DNA of 64,000 bases from Euryodendron excelsum. Its lineage: Eukaryota; Streptophyta; Magnoliopsida; Ericales; Pentaphylacaceae. This document shows, one piece after another, positions 39,401 to 51,213 of this stretch; the first letter of the stretch is position 1; each line of letters starts with the position of its first letter. Both the position numbers and the translations under genes were made by a program. The notes under the pieces are model-generated. The model made no database searches and was not told the DNA's origin. It saw only the letters and a list, made by a program, of their open reading frames with translations. The stretch covers positions 21,648,501 to 21,712,500 of the forward strand of contig CM065389.1 in the NCBI GenBank assembly GCA_033060915.1, given 5' to 3'.

Positions 39401-39931
39401 GGTTTGAAATGGCGGAATGTTTCAATACGATGCTCATGCTCTATATGCATAACGTTTATCCATTGATTTATACGTTAGTTATAATTGTTAGTCCATGGTA
39501 ATTTCATACTCATGCATAATTGTTATTCATTAAGTATTAGCTTATGTTTTCTTAAATAATTTTAGGTAGCCAATCCGGGAGGCCTTAGAGCGAGGCTAGA
39601 TGTGGATTTTGAGCTACAGCCCACAGGCTTATGTTTTGTAATATGTTTGAGGGCTGGACCCCAATGTTTTGTAATGGTATAAATGTTACAACCTTGGCAA
39701 GCCTCGATTAGGCCTGTATGTATGTTATGTTTTAGATTAGGCACAGCTTTGCCATGTATGACACAAATTATGTTTTCAAGTTATCAAAAATTCTATTTTT
39801 CTGCAATTATGCATCATTCTAAATGATTATGCATAGGTGATCAACTGGTTTATGTGATGCGGCCTTGGGTAGCTTGCTACTGGCCGGTCATGTACCCTAA
39901 ATCCATATAGGTTGGCTTATGGGTCGTGACA
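36470..39931. mobile_element. 3.46-kb non-coding repeat bounded by about 70-bp inverted repeats
   Basis: The left end TGTCACGACCCCAAACCC (36470 onward) and the reverse complement of the right end, TGTCACGACCCATAAGCC (from 39931), stay similar for about 70 bases. Shared words include TATGGATT and GCCAGTAG, then ACTACC / GCTACCC and AAGGC. No transposase, gag or pol is visible inside. It could be a large non-autonomous DNA element with long inverted repeats, or a solo LTR whose ends happen to be inverted (TG...CA is satisfied). No target duplication was found: flanks are CTAAACC and TAATCTA. Confidence 0.6.
38029..38321. repeat. Tandem array, about 60-72-bp units with paired GCGTTCGAACG words
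   Basis: Five units start at about 38029, 38089, 38152, 38216 and 38288. Each contains a near-palindromic CGTTCGAACG-like word, about 12 bases including CCCA-GTGGG, and a second such word, followed by a variable filler with GGCAAG/TTTTTGCC. Ten copies of the palindromic word occur in about 300 bp. Non-coding, within the inverted-repeat element. Confidence 0.9.
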
Positions 39932-39958
39932 TAATCTAGCATGTTCGAGTGCCTTCCA

Positions 39959-40415
39959 GTCTCATCCGGATCGATTCCGAAAGTATCCGGTCAAAATAAC
40001 TATTTTGCCCCTAGGCATCCAATTGCCTCTGAGAACCACACCGGCTCTAGGTATCAAACTAATTACCCTCTAAGAATGCTTCTAATTGTATTCCCAACCC
40101 TCTATTGCCTTTCTGGGTCATTTCGAGTCCATTCCGATAAACCCAGTACAACATGACTATTTTGCCCTAGGTGGGCTGGTCACCTTTTCCAACCACACCG
40201 ACTTTAGGTATCAAATCGGCAATCCCTGAGAATATTCTTAATAGTGTTTTTAACCTTCAATCCTTCTCACGGATCACTTTAAGCCGATCCCAGTGTTTTT
40301 TTTGTTCAAATAACCGTTTTGTCCTTGGTGGACCGGTCACCCTTTTTAACTATTCTAGCTCTGATTATCAAGCCTTTTACCTCTAGAACATTCTTTTAGA
40401 GGTTTTTTGTCCATT
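39959..40415. repeat. Three degenerate units of about 153 bp
   Basis: Units start near 39959, 40111 and 40264. Each contains GGATC/GGTCATTTCGAG-like sequence, CCGATAAACCCAGT-like sequence, TGACTATTTTGCCCTAGG, a GGTCACC word, TTTAGGTATCAAA and a CTCTGAGAA-like end. They sit upstream of the TATA box at 40623, where enhancer-like repeats of LTRs usually lie. Confidence 0.7.
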
Positions 40416-40622
40416 CTCGGCCGAGTCTAGTTACTCGGGACTTTCTGGATCATTTTTGAACTTTTCGAAGTCACTCTTAGTGAACCTAGGCCAAAAATTG
40501 CATGGTAGTCACTAGGACAGACACCCAAATCTTCTACCTTGCATCACAAGGGTCAAAAAGCTATTTTTTGTAGCCTTGAAAACTTTCCAAAGTGGTTGGC
40601 GCCAAAGCCAACTTTGGCTACC

Positions 40623-40629
40623 TATAAAT
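40623..40629 (+). promoter_or_regulatory. TATA box of an LTR-type promoter
   Basis: TATAAAT within CTACCTATAAATGTAGGCC, in the right place after the upstream repeat units and before a pyrimidine-rich leader-like segment. Its activity is not known. Confidence 0.45.
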
Positions 40630-41254
40630 GTAGGCCACCTCCCTGCGTATTTTGGGTTTGCAAAATTACTCTAGAAACTCTACCTTTTTGAAACATAGCT
40701 CAAATTCCCTCAAAACCCTAATTCTCTCAAGTCCCCTTAAATCCTAGCTTCTATACACACAAATCTTAGCCTCCATACAATCTATACACTCAAATCCTTG
40801 CCTTTAAGCATCCATTGAAGATACTGCACATTCAAAGCTCTTAAAGTCCAAGCAAAGCCACCATTAAAATATCAAAGCAAAGAGAAGATAAAGTAGGTTT
40901 CTATTTAAATTATGCAATTCCCCTCTCTCTTCTCCCTCTTAACCCACTTGGGTTTTCTTCCATTTTAATTTCTATCTTCTATCTCCTCTTCTTGCACGCT
41001 TGAAACAAAGGACTTCCTAGTTCATGCCTAGAAAGGCCTTGGAGGCAATCACTGTGTCAAGGATTCTCTTTTAGTATAACCTAAGATGATGTGGGTCCAG
41101 CCCCCTTGGTGATGTGGTGAAGCTTAACCTTGTATATTTATGTCCCTATTGCATTGTTTGTATCATGATCATGCATTCAAAGGTGTTTTCAAACTTGCAT
41201 TAAAAATTGCTTTTGAAACTTGCATTCAAAACTTTTTTCCTTCAAAGTTGTTTT

Positions 41255-41610
41255 CAGAACCACAACCGTAAGATGATTCTAACTATTCCATAGTTAAAGT
41301 TATTTTAAAAAGTGTTATATTTAATATGACTATCAAGGTCCAAATTTGAGTTCAAGTCTTAAATTATTTTTTAAGAAATCACAACTTTGAGATGATTCTA
41401 GCCATTTCATGGTTAGGGTTGTTTTAAGAAAGTATTACATTCAAAGAGACCATAAAAGTTCATATTAGGGTTTCAAACCCTAGTTGCTTTTAAAATCACA
41501 ACCCTAGAATGGTTCTAATCTTCTCATGGTTAGAATCGTTGTAGGAAAATGAGATATTCAAGAGACTTTCAAAAGTCTATATTAAAACCTTTCTAAACTA
41601 GTATTTTGCA
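41255..41610. repeat. Three degenerate units of about 117 bp
   Basis: Units recur with CACAACCGTAAGATG at 41261, CACAACTTTGAGATG at 41380 and CACAACCCTAGAATGG at 41497. Each continues with GATTCTAACTATTCC-ATGGTTAG, TTGTTTTAAGAAAGT and a final AAGTTCATATTAGGG-like stretch. Confidence 0.75.
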
Positions 41611-41989
41611 AATCTAGTCTTTAAAAATCCTTTTCAAATATTCACTTTTTAAAAACTCTGTCTTCAAGCCCAAGTCAAAACCCTAGAATCCATGTTTAGG
41701 AAACTCTAGTTTCTTCACATAAAATCAAAGCTTTCTTTTTGCATCGAAATCGTAGATTTTCAAAATTATTTTCTATATGAAATCCTATATTTCCAAATTC
41801 ATGTTCAACTTCAAAAGATTTCCTAATTCTTGAGTCGCATAAAATGATAGATTTTCCAAAACTAAAACTTTCCAATTTCAAGTCAAATCATCTATTTTTA
41901 GAAATAAAACCCAATCTTTAATTTTAGGAAATAGAGATCAAAACTTTCTTAATTTCAAACTTTCAAACATTTCTTAATTCAAATATTTT

Positions 41990-42115
41990 CAAAATCACAT
42001 CTTTCCTAAAATAGAACTTTCCTAATTTGGGACTTTTCTAATTCGGGATTTTCCTAATTTGGGACTTTCCTAATTCGAAAACTTTTTAATTTGAAACTTT
42101 CTAAAATCAAGCTTT
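41990..42115. repeat. 16-bp tandem repeat (TTTCCTAATTYGGGAC)
   Basis: Six to seven contiguous units vary around TTTCCTAATTTGGGAC and decay at the right into TTTTTAATTTGAAAC. Non-coding. Confidence 0.85.
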
Positions 42116-43146
42116 TGCAAAATCAAACTTTTTAAGTGTATGTTTAAATCCTAGGTTATATTAACCCCATGAGGCAAAAGCTCTAGTTGAACCCCTAACA
42201 CTAAGTTAAGAAACTTCAACTCTTTTCTAAACGAAGATAGTTTTAAAACCCAAATTCAAGTTAACATGATTTCAAAGTTTAATTCAAACTCTCCAAAATA
42301 TGTCCAAGTTCTACTTTAAAGTTTTATTTCAAATCAAAGTTCAAACGAGAACCTTTTTAAATCAAACTTTCTAAAGGCCTCAAAGTATCTTTTCAAGTCA
42401 AATAAGACCTCAAAGTGTCTATTTTCAATCGTACCTTAAGTCCAAACTACGACTAACCTAATTCCCAACAAAAGAATACGTAGGCAACCTTTATGAGCGA
42501 GGTCACGACATTTTTCAAAATTTCAATTTCCATTTTAAAAATCTTTTTCCAAGTTCAAATTCTTTTTATGCACTTTCATGTCATGCATCACATCATACCT
42601 AAAATGATGACTCAAACTTCTTTTCAAAATTCTTAAAGTGGATATAATTGGACATTGGATAATCGAAGATTCTAACTGACTGAACCTAGGGTGATAAGAT
42701 ATTTAGGTACTGTAAGGGCGGGATAGGGTGATAGCCTGGTGCATCTTCCCTTTATGTAACTAACCTCCGAGCCTAAAATCACTATTTTCAAAAAACCAAA
42801 ACAGAGTTATTTTTAAAAAGGGCTTAAATCTTTTCAAAGGTTCATAAATAATCTGTTTTCTCAAAAAACTCTCTTGAGAAATATTTTTAAAAACCCTAAG
42901 TTTAATCTTTTAATTACATTTAGTTTTAGGTGACCTAACTCACCTTAACAAAGTTAGGTGATGACTCTAAATCTTTTTCCAAAAATTCTTATTCAAATTA
43001 ATTTCTAATTCAAACCTAGTTGCACTCGTCATTCTAAGAGAATAAGTTCTAACGAGAGAATATCGTGTATTTTTCACATATCATCTCGATAGTGTGAAAA
43101 ATCAAGACGCGATGTTAGCCAAACACCAAGTGCTTAAACTTTTCAC

Positions 43147-43150
<4 letters not shown>

Positions 43151-43182
<32 letters not shown>

Positions 43183-43186
43183 CTCT
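43151..43186. repeat. TC microsatellite at the start of copy A
   Basis: Long, slightly interrupted CT/TC run. The corresponding run in copy B is at about 53669-53693. Both sit about 35 bases after the point where the copies begin to match. Confidence 0.9.
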
Positions 43187-44245
43187 AAGATGGAGTGTTC
43201 AAGACCATACCAACAACAGTGCAAAGACTTACAACATGCATAACTATAGTCTTAGTGGGACACATTCTATTATAAGAGTTTGTGGGGGTCCCTCGTCATG
43301 AGGTGTCCTTCCCTCAAGCTACATGGGTGATAAATTATCTAACTACTAGTCAAATGTGATTAGATGTAATTAATCAAGATTAGCTTAATTAACCGATTAT
43401 ATTTTCTAATGATAACATATGCAATTAATCACAATTAATTAAGCACATATATAACACATGATTAATGATAATATGATAAATAAGGTCTAGGGTGTTACAA
43501 AACCCCCCGTTGGTGGCAAAATATGCGCAGATTCTCCCATAATTGCACAAATATGCTGCTACTGCTGCCACTACTAGATTTCTTGGCAAGTCATGCATCA
43601 TTATTGAGCCATGTTGGGACACTACTTGGCTATTAGCTTAAGCCATTTTTGGGGTATCATGGGGCCATTATACGCAATGCTTAGGCAATCCCCTACGGCA
43701 TGAGTTGAGCACTTCTTGGCCCATTGTTGGAGTATCGTTGGGGGCAACAAAAGGCATTTGTTCTCCAACATTCTTGGCACCTGAGGCTCCTAGAGCAAGT
43801 GCAAAGGCACTTGCGTACGAACGTCATGGGGCGCGATATAGCAATCCATGAAAAGAGGCCACATGGCGTGCCAGTTTGAGGCTTAGCCACATGGCTTATG
43901 GAGATAAGGTACTATCACAGCCCGCCAAGTCATCGTCATGCAGGCACCACATGAACCGTTATGTGGAGGTACACTTGGATTGCTCTAGAGCTTTCTAGGT
44001 TCTAAATTCTTCTACTAGCATATTGCATATTAGGCCTGTATAGAATTCTAGAGTACTCTCACATTACAGATCACAGTATAGTTATGTGGAAGGTTCTAGA
44101 AGCATATAACTTGTATAGATGAGTGGAATATTTTAGAGACTTGTACATATCCCTAGTAAGAGATATTTGTAAAGATTATTTTGTAAGCTCATTTTCTATC
44201 GTGTGACCAATTAAATCTCCACTGTAGATTAAGGAAGTGGTGTAG

Positions 44246-44253
44246 TATAAATA
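44246..44253 (+). promoter_or_regulatory. TATA-like box in LTR-like sequence, copy A (copy B at 55507-55514)
   Basis: TATAAATA in both copies, followed by AGG and GACTCCTCATTTGTAAATCC. The preceding kilobase begins near GTGTTACAAAAC and looks like an LTR (U3-TATA-R), but I could not fix LTR ends or a target duplication. Confidence 0.4.
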
Positions 44254-47200
44254 CAGGCTGACTCCTCATTTGTAAATCCTTAAGTAAAATCAAGTGACAT
44301 CAATTAAATCAAACTCTCTTGAGTGTTCCTTATATAAATTCATCTTATGAGTTCTCTTAAGCTTTTTCTTAGCTTTCTTCTCAAGAATAAGCGAGGGTTA
44401 GGTTGACTTAGTTGCTGTGTTTATGGGCCGCACGAGAGTCGAAAAATTACAATAAGTAATTAATTCACCTAAAAATAATAATAAAGCTTAGAGACAAAAA
44501 TAGACAATAAATCTCTTTTTAATCCTTTTGTAATTTTAATTTAGAAAACATTTAGTATATTTGAGAATTTGAAACTTGGCAACTCCCTTGAATTAGCAAA
44601 GCCTTCATTAACTTTATTCAAAACATGCTACGAATTGGGCTTGTTTTTACTTATTTTTCCAACAAGGACCTAATAACAATAACAAAGGAATTGATCGAGA
44701 CTCAAATAGGTAGCTGGATTCCCAACTTGCTCCAACACATTTATATATGTTGGAGGAGGGGAGAAAAATGCTTTTCCTAGAAGTGTGCTCACTTCTTTGG
44801 AGAAAGTGGATGATGTAATAATTTACTTTAACTATTTTTTTCTTTGTTCTTTACTAATTTAATGTTTTGGTTGGGAATTTGTTGTGAACTAATTGAAGAA
44901 CTGTTGGAGATAGCACGACATAAGGCCATCATAGAGTTGACTGACCTGATGATATATATAATTAAATTTGAAGGGAAGTGGTGGTAAAAGCACCAGACTA
45001 TTTTATATTTTCTATTTTCTCCTATGTAGAAAAGATTTGGATGATCTCAAAGATCATCCTTTGTTTTGGATCAAATTAATTCTTCATACATAGCATGAAC
45101 CTCCATCTCTAAAGACAAGTCGGCAGCGAATTTTCAAATTCTTACCAACCATGTATTAGTAGTAAATATGACGGATTGAATGTCCCGGAAGTACAACTAA
45201 AGAATGAATGGGAATGGGATGGCATCCGACGACTTGGGCACAACCATGGCATATGAAACTTTCAAACTGTCCAACAAAGTAGGTACAGCTGACAAGATGA
45301 TTTCACTATAATTGGAATTTGCCAAAACCCTATAGCTCATCACAATGAAGGGCACATAATATTTACTTTAATCTATGGTTATTAAATGTGGTACTCACTT
45401 ATTCAATTAATAGTTTTGTCGTACATACATGTTATAGAGACCAATGAATATTATCAATATTATCGAGAACAAACTAGGTGGTCGCAAGATAAACAACTGC
45501 GCAAGTATTTCTAGCATAAGAAGGTTAGAGTAGGTATTTCTTGATGTTTTGAGTGTTTTATTATTATTTTTTTCCACTTTCACTTGAATTTTTACTTTTG
45601 GAGGCGTTTTAATGCCTCTAAAGTTTTGAAAAATGCCTGCAAAAGTTATTACAACAATTTTTAACAAACGCTCACTTTGTGGCTGCCAGCTTATGTCTAT
45701 TGCGTTTTTTATACATTATGAGCTAGTTCTCGCCAGCGTTTTCTAAAACATCGCCAAATGTCCGCCGCAGACAAACTTCGGCCGATGATGATGCCATGAC
45801 ATGGCAATTTGATGGCCTTTTTGGAAGGAACACTGTTGTAATTTAGTTGTATTGGTGTTTTTCCTAAAACGCCACCTTATTCTATTTTTTTGTCCTCCCC
45901 TATTCTAAGCCATGTTTTGCTGTATCTCTAGATGTTCAATGTCATTGATTTATTTAAATTACCAATAGAGAAACAGGAATTTTATATATATATATATATA
46001 TAAATTGCAACAAACAAGCCTTTGATTATCACTGTTTCATTTATCCATGTCAACAATTTTATAAGAGCATTTCTTAATTTCAAGCGGCAAAAATGGAAAC
46101 AAATGCAAAAATAGTTCATGTAAAGAAAGACCAACTTCTCTCATCACTCTCCTTTCTAGTCGTCTCTGCCCGAACGTCACTATTTTATGGTTCCTGGATC
46201 AATATTACATATCAGGCAATGGATTAAAAAATCATAACAAATCATTATGAAAAAAATCATGATCTTTGAACTTGTACATCAAGCTCTCTCTCAAGAGTAT
46301 CAAGTGTGCTAGTGATGCTTCAACATTTTTCATTTTCTTCTGGGATAGGTGCAAAAACTTTATTCCTCACCTCAAGAAGCAGCTCAGCCCTCTTCCTGTT
46401 GCTCACAATAAGCTCTCCTTTGAAGATAGTCCAATAGAACTCTCTGTTCAATATTATTGACATATTATAGTAAATAGCCATGTCTTACTAAGAAGTACGA
46501 AATAAATACATTAAATTTTCACTATAACTTAGTGTGGACCAACTTGCCTTTCCCTTCTCATAGAATTCAGGCTCTTTGTTAGGAAATCCTCAAGAACTGC
46601 AAGGGAAAGAATTGAATGGTAAATAACTAGGAAATCTGAACAGGTGCATGTTGCTAATGTTGATTGTAGTGGTGGGTTTTAATTTTATAGGATGCCCTCT
46701 TTCTTGGCCATGAACAAGTTCTCAGACAAAATAACTTCAAAATATGCAGTGGTGTCATCATTGCGCTCTCTGTAATCTTGCAACCATGTAACCTTAGCTA
46801 TGAGACTCCAAACTCCTCAGGACCACAATTTGTATCAAATTCAAAAGTCAAACTTAATCTTGATAATTTTCTCAGTCCCTGTCAGAACTTAATCTTAATC
46901 TTGAGTCCACCATTGGATCGGCAACTCTGTAATCTAGAGCGTAGTATAATGGAATTCCTCTATAATTCCACTGACAGTGTAGCTAACCCCGGCTTCTTTT
47001 TTTGGTTGCTCTTTTCTACTTAAATTTGAGTTGTTTACAAAGTGAAATTTCCAATATACCCAATATGATTTAAAGGTCTCCAATATTTTTTATGCAAAAG
47101 CTATTAGTATTTTAAAAAATAAAATTATTTACACAGCTTCAAAATTTATGACATCAAAAATGTCTTCTCATTTATGTGCTTGACGGCTCTCCCACACTAC

Positions 47201-47657
47201 GTGCATGAGTTTATATCATTTTGGAGTTCGTGTATATTATGTTCAAGTAGTAATTTTTCTATGTTTAAGCCAATGTACATTCCCGGGAAAAAGTTCAGTG
47301 TTCAAGTTTTTATGCAAATTACACTGACCTCTCATGAGATTTTTTAAAAAGTAAAGCATCACTCCTCACGTTCTAGTAATTGCATTAATCATAAAACTAC
47401 TTTTGAAACTTGGTAACAAATTTCCCCCTATCGTTACCAATGCGTTAGGAGACCAAACCGTAACTACTGATGTCAAGAAAAAATTTAACAAAATGCCAAA
47501 AATAGCCTTGCCTTTAAACACGGACAAAGCTATAAGGGCTAAGGGTGGCCATGGCCCCCTAAGGTTCAAAAAGTCCCATTAGCGGTGGTTCAAATTAAGG
47601 TTCAAAAATTATAAAATAGTAAAATAGTCCCTCCTAATTTTAAAAATATTATATTTA

Positions 47658-47861
47658 GAGTATGTTTGGATGGTGGCTTTTTTAATAATTTATAGCTTAA
47701 CTTTATGACTTTTTAAAAATGTGTTTGGCCCTACCTAAAAAAAAGTGACTTTTTAGAACTAATTTAAGCTTAAAAATTATTTGAGAATATGGTTTTTCAA
47801 AACTAGTTGATAGCTTATGACTTATGACTTATGACTTATAAGCTACATGTCTAAACACCCC
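47658..47861. mobile_element. MITE nested in the Mutator-like element
   Basis: Left end AGTATGTTTGGATGGTGGCTT and reverse complement of the right end GGGGTGTTTAGACATGTAGCTT are alike. The interior is AT-rich and contains three copies of the word TTATGAC in tandem near the right end. The type resembles the MITE at 11877-12125. No target duplication could be fixed. Confidence 0.55.
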
Positions 47862-49055
47862 ATTAATATCTTATGCAATTTGATTGTGGCCCATTTTTTG
47901 TGGCTATTTAGGCTTTTTTTTTTTTTTTGTGATTTGTTTTGTCTGTATCCCAAGTTTTATGCTTACCCATACTTAATTAATTAAAATTTAGGACAAATTT
48001 TAGTAAAAAAACACAAGTTTCTATTTTTTTTAGAAATTGGTAAGACTTGTTTTTACCCTTCTGATTTCTACTTTGACTATAGAACACGCACTTTTGGCAA
48101 CGAAAATTGTTAAAACAAAATTTTGGAATAAGATGGGAGTTAATTTAAGATTGAATTGATGTTATTTTATATTCTGATAAATTAAATATAACTTGGATTA
48201 TCGTTCTAATTTTTTCATAGAGTTATTCTTGACCCCCCTTAAGACAAATTCTTAGCCCCGTCCTTACCTTTAAACAAAAAAAAAAAATTGACCAATTAAA
48301 AATCAACCAGACAATGGTGTGGTTCACCACACCAAATAAAAACCAAACATCATCAAACCAAACGAACCAAATCTCTGCCCCCATCCTGGGTCGGTTTCCT
48401 CCGAGTCTTAATATTCAGAATTTTTTAAATTCTTAATTTTACTACATCACATATTAATAAATAAATTTTAACAGATAATGTTATTATCTGATTTAAATTT
48501 ATGTTCTCATTTTGATATTTTTTTTTAACGTTAAGAATTATAAATTTAAATAAGATAATATTATCAATTAAATTTAAATAACTAACATGTAACGTCTTGG
48601 CGGAGCCAAACCCCATTATCTGTGTGTGATTCAAGCCACTACCACCATCACGATCCACTCCTACGGTCCAAACCATCACCTAAATCATCCACCCATCATT
48701 GCTGCCGCCATCACCCCAGACCACTGCAGCATCAAAAGCAACCACCACCGCCGTCGCCGCAACCTCTATGACCTAATGGCACTATCGCTGCCATATAGCC
48801 AATCGCCACCTCCTCCGTGGTCGTTGACCTTCACCCACCAATTCGTCACCCGAGCACATCACTCAAAAAGATCACCATGATTCCCCACGCAAATTAAAAA
48901 AAAAGTTCATATTTTGTGTTTGGTTTTTATACAAAACAAACCCGCCCAAAGAGTTACTTGGTGCAGAGGTCGAAGGTCAGCACAATTTAATTCAGTTTTG
49001 GTTTTGTTCTGGATTCCTTTTCACCTGGTGAAATTCATTGATCGAAGCCCATAAA

Positions 49056-49058
<3 letters not shown>

Positions 49059-49106
<48 letters not shown>
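49059..49106. repeat. (TG)24 microsatellite
   Basis: Uninterrupted TG run inside the Mutator-like element, followed by TTTTGTGTG. Confidence 0.97.
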
Positions 49107-49110
<4 letters not shown>

Positions 49111-50938
49111 GTGTGTTTGTGCAAACCCCTCAATAGCCCCAATTTGATTTGGGTTTTTCTAGTTTGTTAATGGTGGTTGAGATGGGGTTTGGAAGGCGGT
49201 GGCTATAAAACGAAATTGCTAATTATGTTGATTGGTTTGGGTTATTTGCCATGGTGATTAGGTTGTGGGAGTCAGTTTGTGACTCACTATGATGGTTTTG
49301 GCCTGCAACCTATGCGTGTGGCTTTGATTCGGCCAAGCGAGTTAGTGGTGATCATGGGTTCACTATCACGGTGGTGGTGGTTAGCCAGAGAGAGGGGGAG
49401 GAGGACGAAAAGGTGGCTATGGCTATGGTGGTTGGGGGACTGACCGTGTCAATGTTTGATGGTGGTGGAGCGGTGGTTGGTCATGGTAGGTCGCTGGCGA
49501 TGGATTTGAAGGAGGGGGTAGAGTAGTGTATTCTGCTTGTGGCATGAGAATGAAATTAATTCAGTTGTTGAGGGCAAAAATATCATTGGACATTTTCTGT
49601 TGCATCCATTCCCGACAAACTCTGAGAAGGTCAGTGTAATTACTAGAACGTGAAGAGTATTGCCATAGTTTTCAAAAAACTTTAGGGGATGTCAACATAA
49701 TTTGCCTTAAGTTTTTCAGTAGCCATTCTATCATTTGTTTAGTCATAAAACATTTTTTTTAAAAATCTCTTCATTTTATAATAAATCACCTTGTTGATAT
49801 AATAAAATACAACATATCACGAACTAATAGAAATGGCTAGTGAAAACTCAATATTGCCTAAAGTTGGACTTTTTTCCGTACATTACCTAACAGTATGAGA
49901 GTATCAGAGAAGAGAGAATAAGAGTTAGAACTGTGAGTAGAGAGAGCCAAAAAATAAAAAAACAAAGAGACAATGCAAATGAAACAATTAATTCTTTTTA
50001 GAATTAATTGCAAATGAACTCTACGAAGAAGACTACTCCAAACTAGTGTCACGTTATTATAGTAGTATATATTAGTGTAAACCATTCAGTATTTAGTTTT
50101 CTTAAACAATTATCAACCGTTTAGTTTAAATTATCCAACTTTTTCAAGGTAAGGAGTAAAGAAAATGCCTCAAGCCAATGTTTGAGTATTAGGGACTACG
50201 GCGCTAAAGTAATCTAACACTTTATTAAGTCTCTTTATTGTCATGTTTCTCAAACCGTCTTTGTTTTTGAAAAAATGAAAACGACATCGAAAAAATATGC
50301 TTGACAATAAATTTTTTGAAAACTATTGTTGACAACTTTTTAAAATATATATTATTTTTAAGAATTGTTTAAATTATTCAGTGGGCCTTTAAACGAATAT
50401 ATTATGAGAATGAAATATGGTCAACTTAAACCTAGCGCAAAATTATATTTCACACTTGTTCATAATATTTTGACAAATTCATATTTCATAAATGCTGACT
50501 CTTATACTAAATACTATTTTTTTATCATCATATGTGCCAAATTTCAAGTGGATCGGAAATCTCTCATGTCAATAGTACTTTAATTGAAAGATATGTTGTA
50601 TGAAAGATGCGAGTTTTATGAATGAGATAACTATCTATTTTCGATTGATTTAAAATTTGACATATATGATGAGCATGGAAGAATAATTAATCTAACAATT
50701 AGCTTCGTGAAATGTGAATATGCTAAAAAGTTATCAACAGATCTAAAATGCAAGTTGATCGAACTCTTTAGAATTTTCATCATCTTTCGTTTCCAAAAAC
50801 AAGAAAAATGAAAACGAAAATCAGAAAATGAGAAGTGAAAAATGATACAAAAAGGGCCCATTAGATAGTATTATGATTTCTGTAATTTCACCGTTTAATT
50901 GAGAGTATCAAGTGATGAAATAGATGACCTTATTTTAT

Positions 50939-51213
50939 GGATACGGATTTCCTCTGACTTGGGTTGGAGGAATTTTTCCTATCATATGTATGAGGCAGTA
51001 TACCATATGACTATGTATTTATATATATATATATATATATTTATTTATTTGAATATCTTTTATTGATATAACAATCTTATGAATGATGCCTAAAATCTAG
51101 AAATACTTTAAAAAGATTAATAGTGAAATTTTAATACGTGGTAGCTTAATGTATTGCCATGTACACATAATAAGAGGAATTCCTCCAACCTATGTTGGAG
51201 GAAATCCTTATCC
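50939..51213. mobile_element. Mutator-like MITE, 275 bp, in copy A
   Basis: Flanked by a perfect 9-bp target duplication TTATTTTAT (50930-50938 and 51214-51222). Copy B has the empty site TTACTTTAT (59733-59741). Terminal inverted repeats of about 40 bases start GGATACGGATTTCCTC (left) and GGATAAGGATTTCCTC (right, reverse complement), and both continue with GGTTGGAGGAATT. The right repeat also folds on itself (CCTCCAACC...GGTTGGAGG type). Non-coding. Confidence 0.88.

Larger units (their letters stand above)
39932..43115 (+). mobile_element. LTR-type non-coding region, probably Ty3/gypsy (Tat/Ogre-like)
   Basis: The segment has a repeat-rich upstream part (39959-40415), a good TATA box (TATAAAT, 40623-40629) in GGCTACCTATAAATGTAGGCC, and then a long pyrimidine-rich transcribed-looking region. 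The words ACGTAGGCAACCTTTATGAGC (42479-42499) and TAGGTGATGACTC (42954 onward) resemble sequence near the ends of Tat/Ogre-type elements. No coding part and no LTR pair were found, so assignment rests on composition and motifs. Confidence 0.4.
47312..49707. mobile_element. Mutator-like element, 2.4 kb, non-autonomous, in copy A
   Basis: Absent from copy B (empty site 58494-58502). It is flanked by a 9-bp target duplication with one mismatch, CAAGTTTTT (47303-47311) and TAAGTTTTT (49708-49716). Ends read ATGCAAATTACACTGACC on the left and, as reverse complement, AGGCAAATTATGTTGACA on the right. Further inside, CACGTTCTAGTAATT (47367-47381) is matched by a perfect inverted copy at 49638-49652. 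There is no transposase. The interior holds a nested MITE, a GCC/ACC-rich block at 48620-48880, a TG microsatellite and a GGT-rich block near 49370-49500. Confidence 0.85.

Noticed and set aside
43493..44451. Possible complete LTR (TGTTACA...ATTACA) at the start of copy A
   Set aside because: TG...CA ends can be drawn, but there is no target duplication, no primer site next to it and the TG is TA in copy B. Only the TATA-like box is listed.
46266..46460. Similar 64-79-codon frames in both duplication copies (also 57740-57979)
   Set aside because: They differ in length and carry several non-conservative changes as expected for neutral drift; no known domain. Treated as non-coding.
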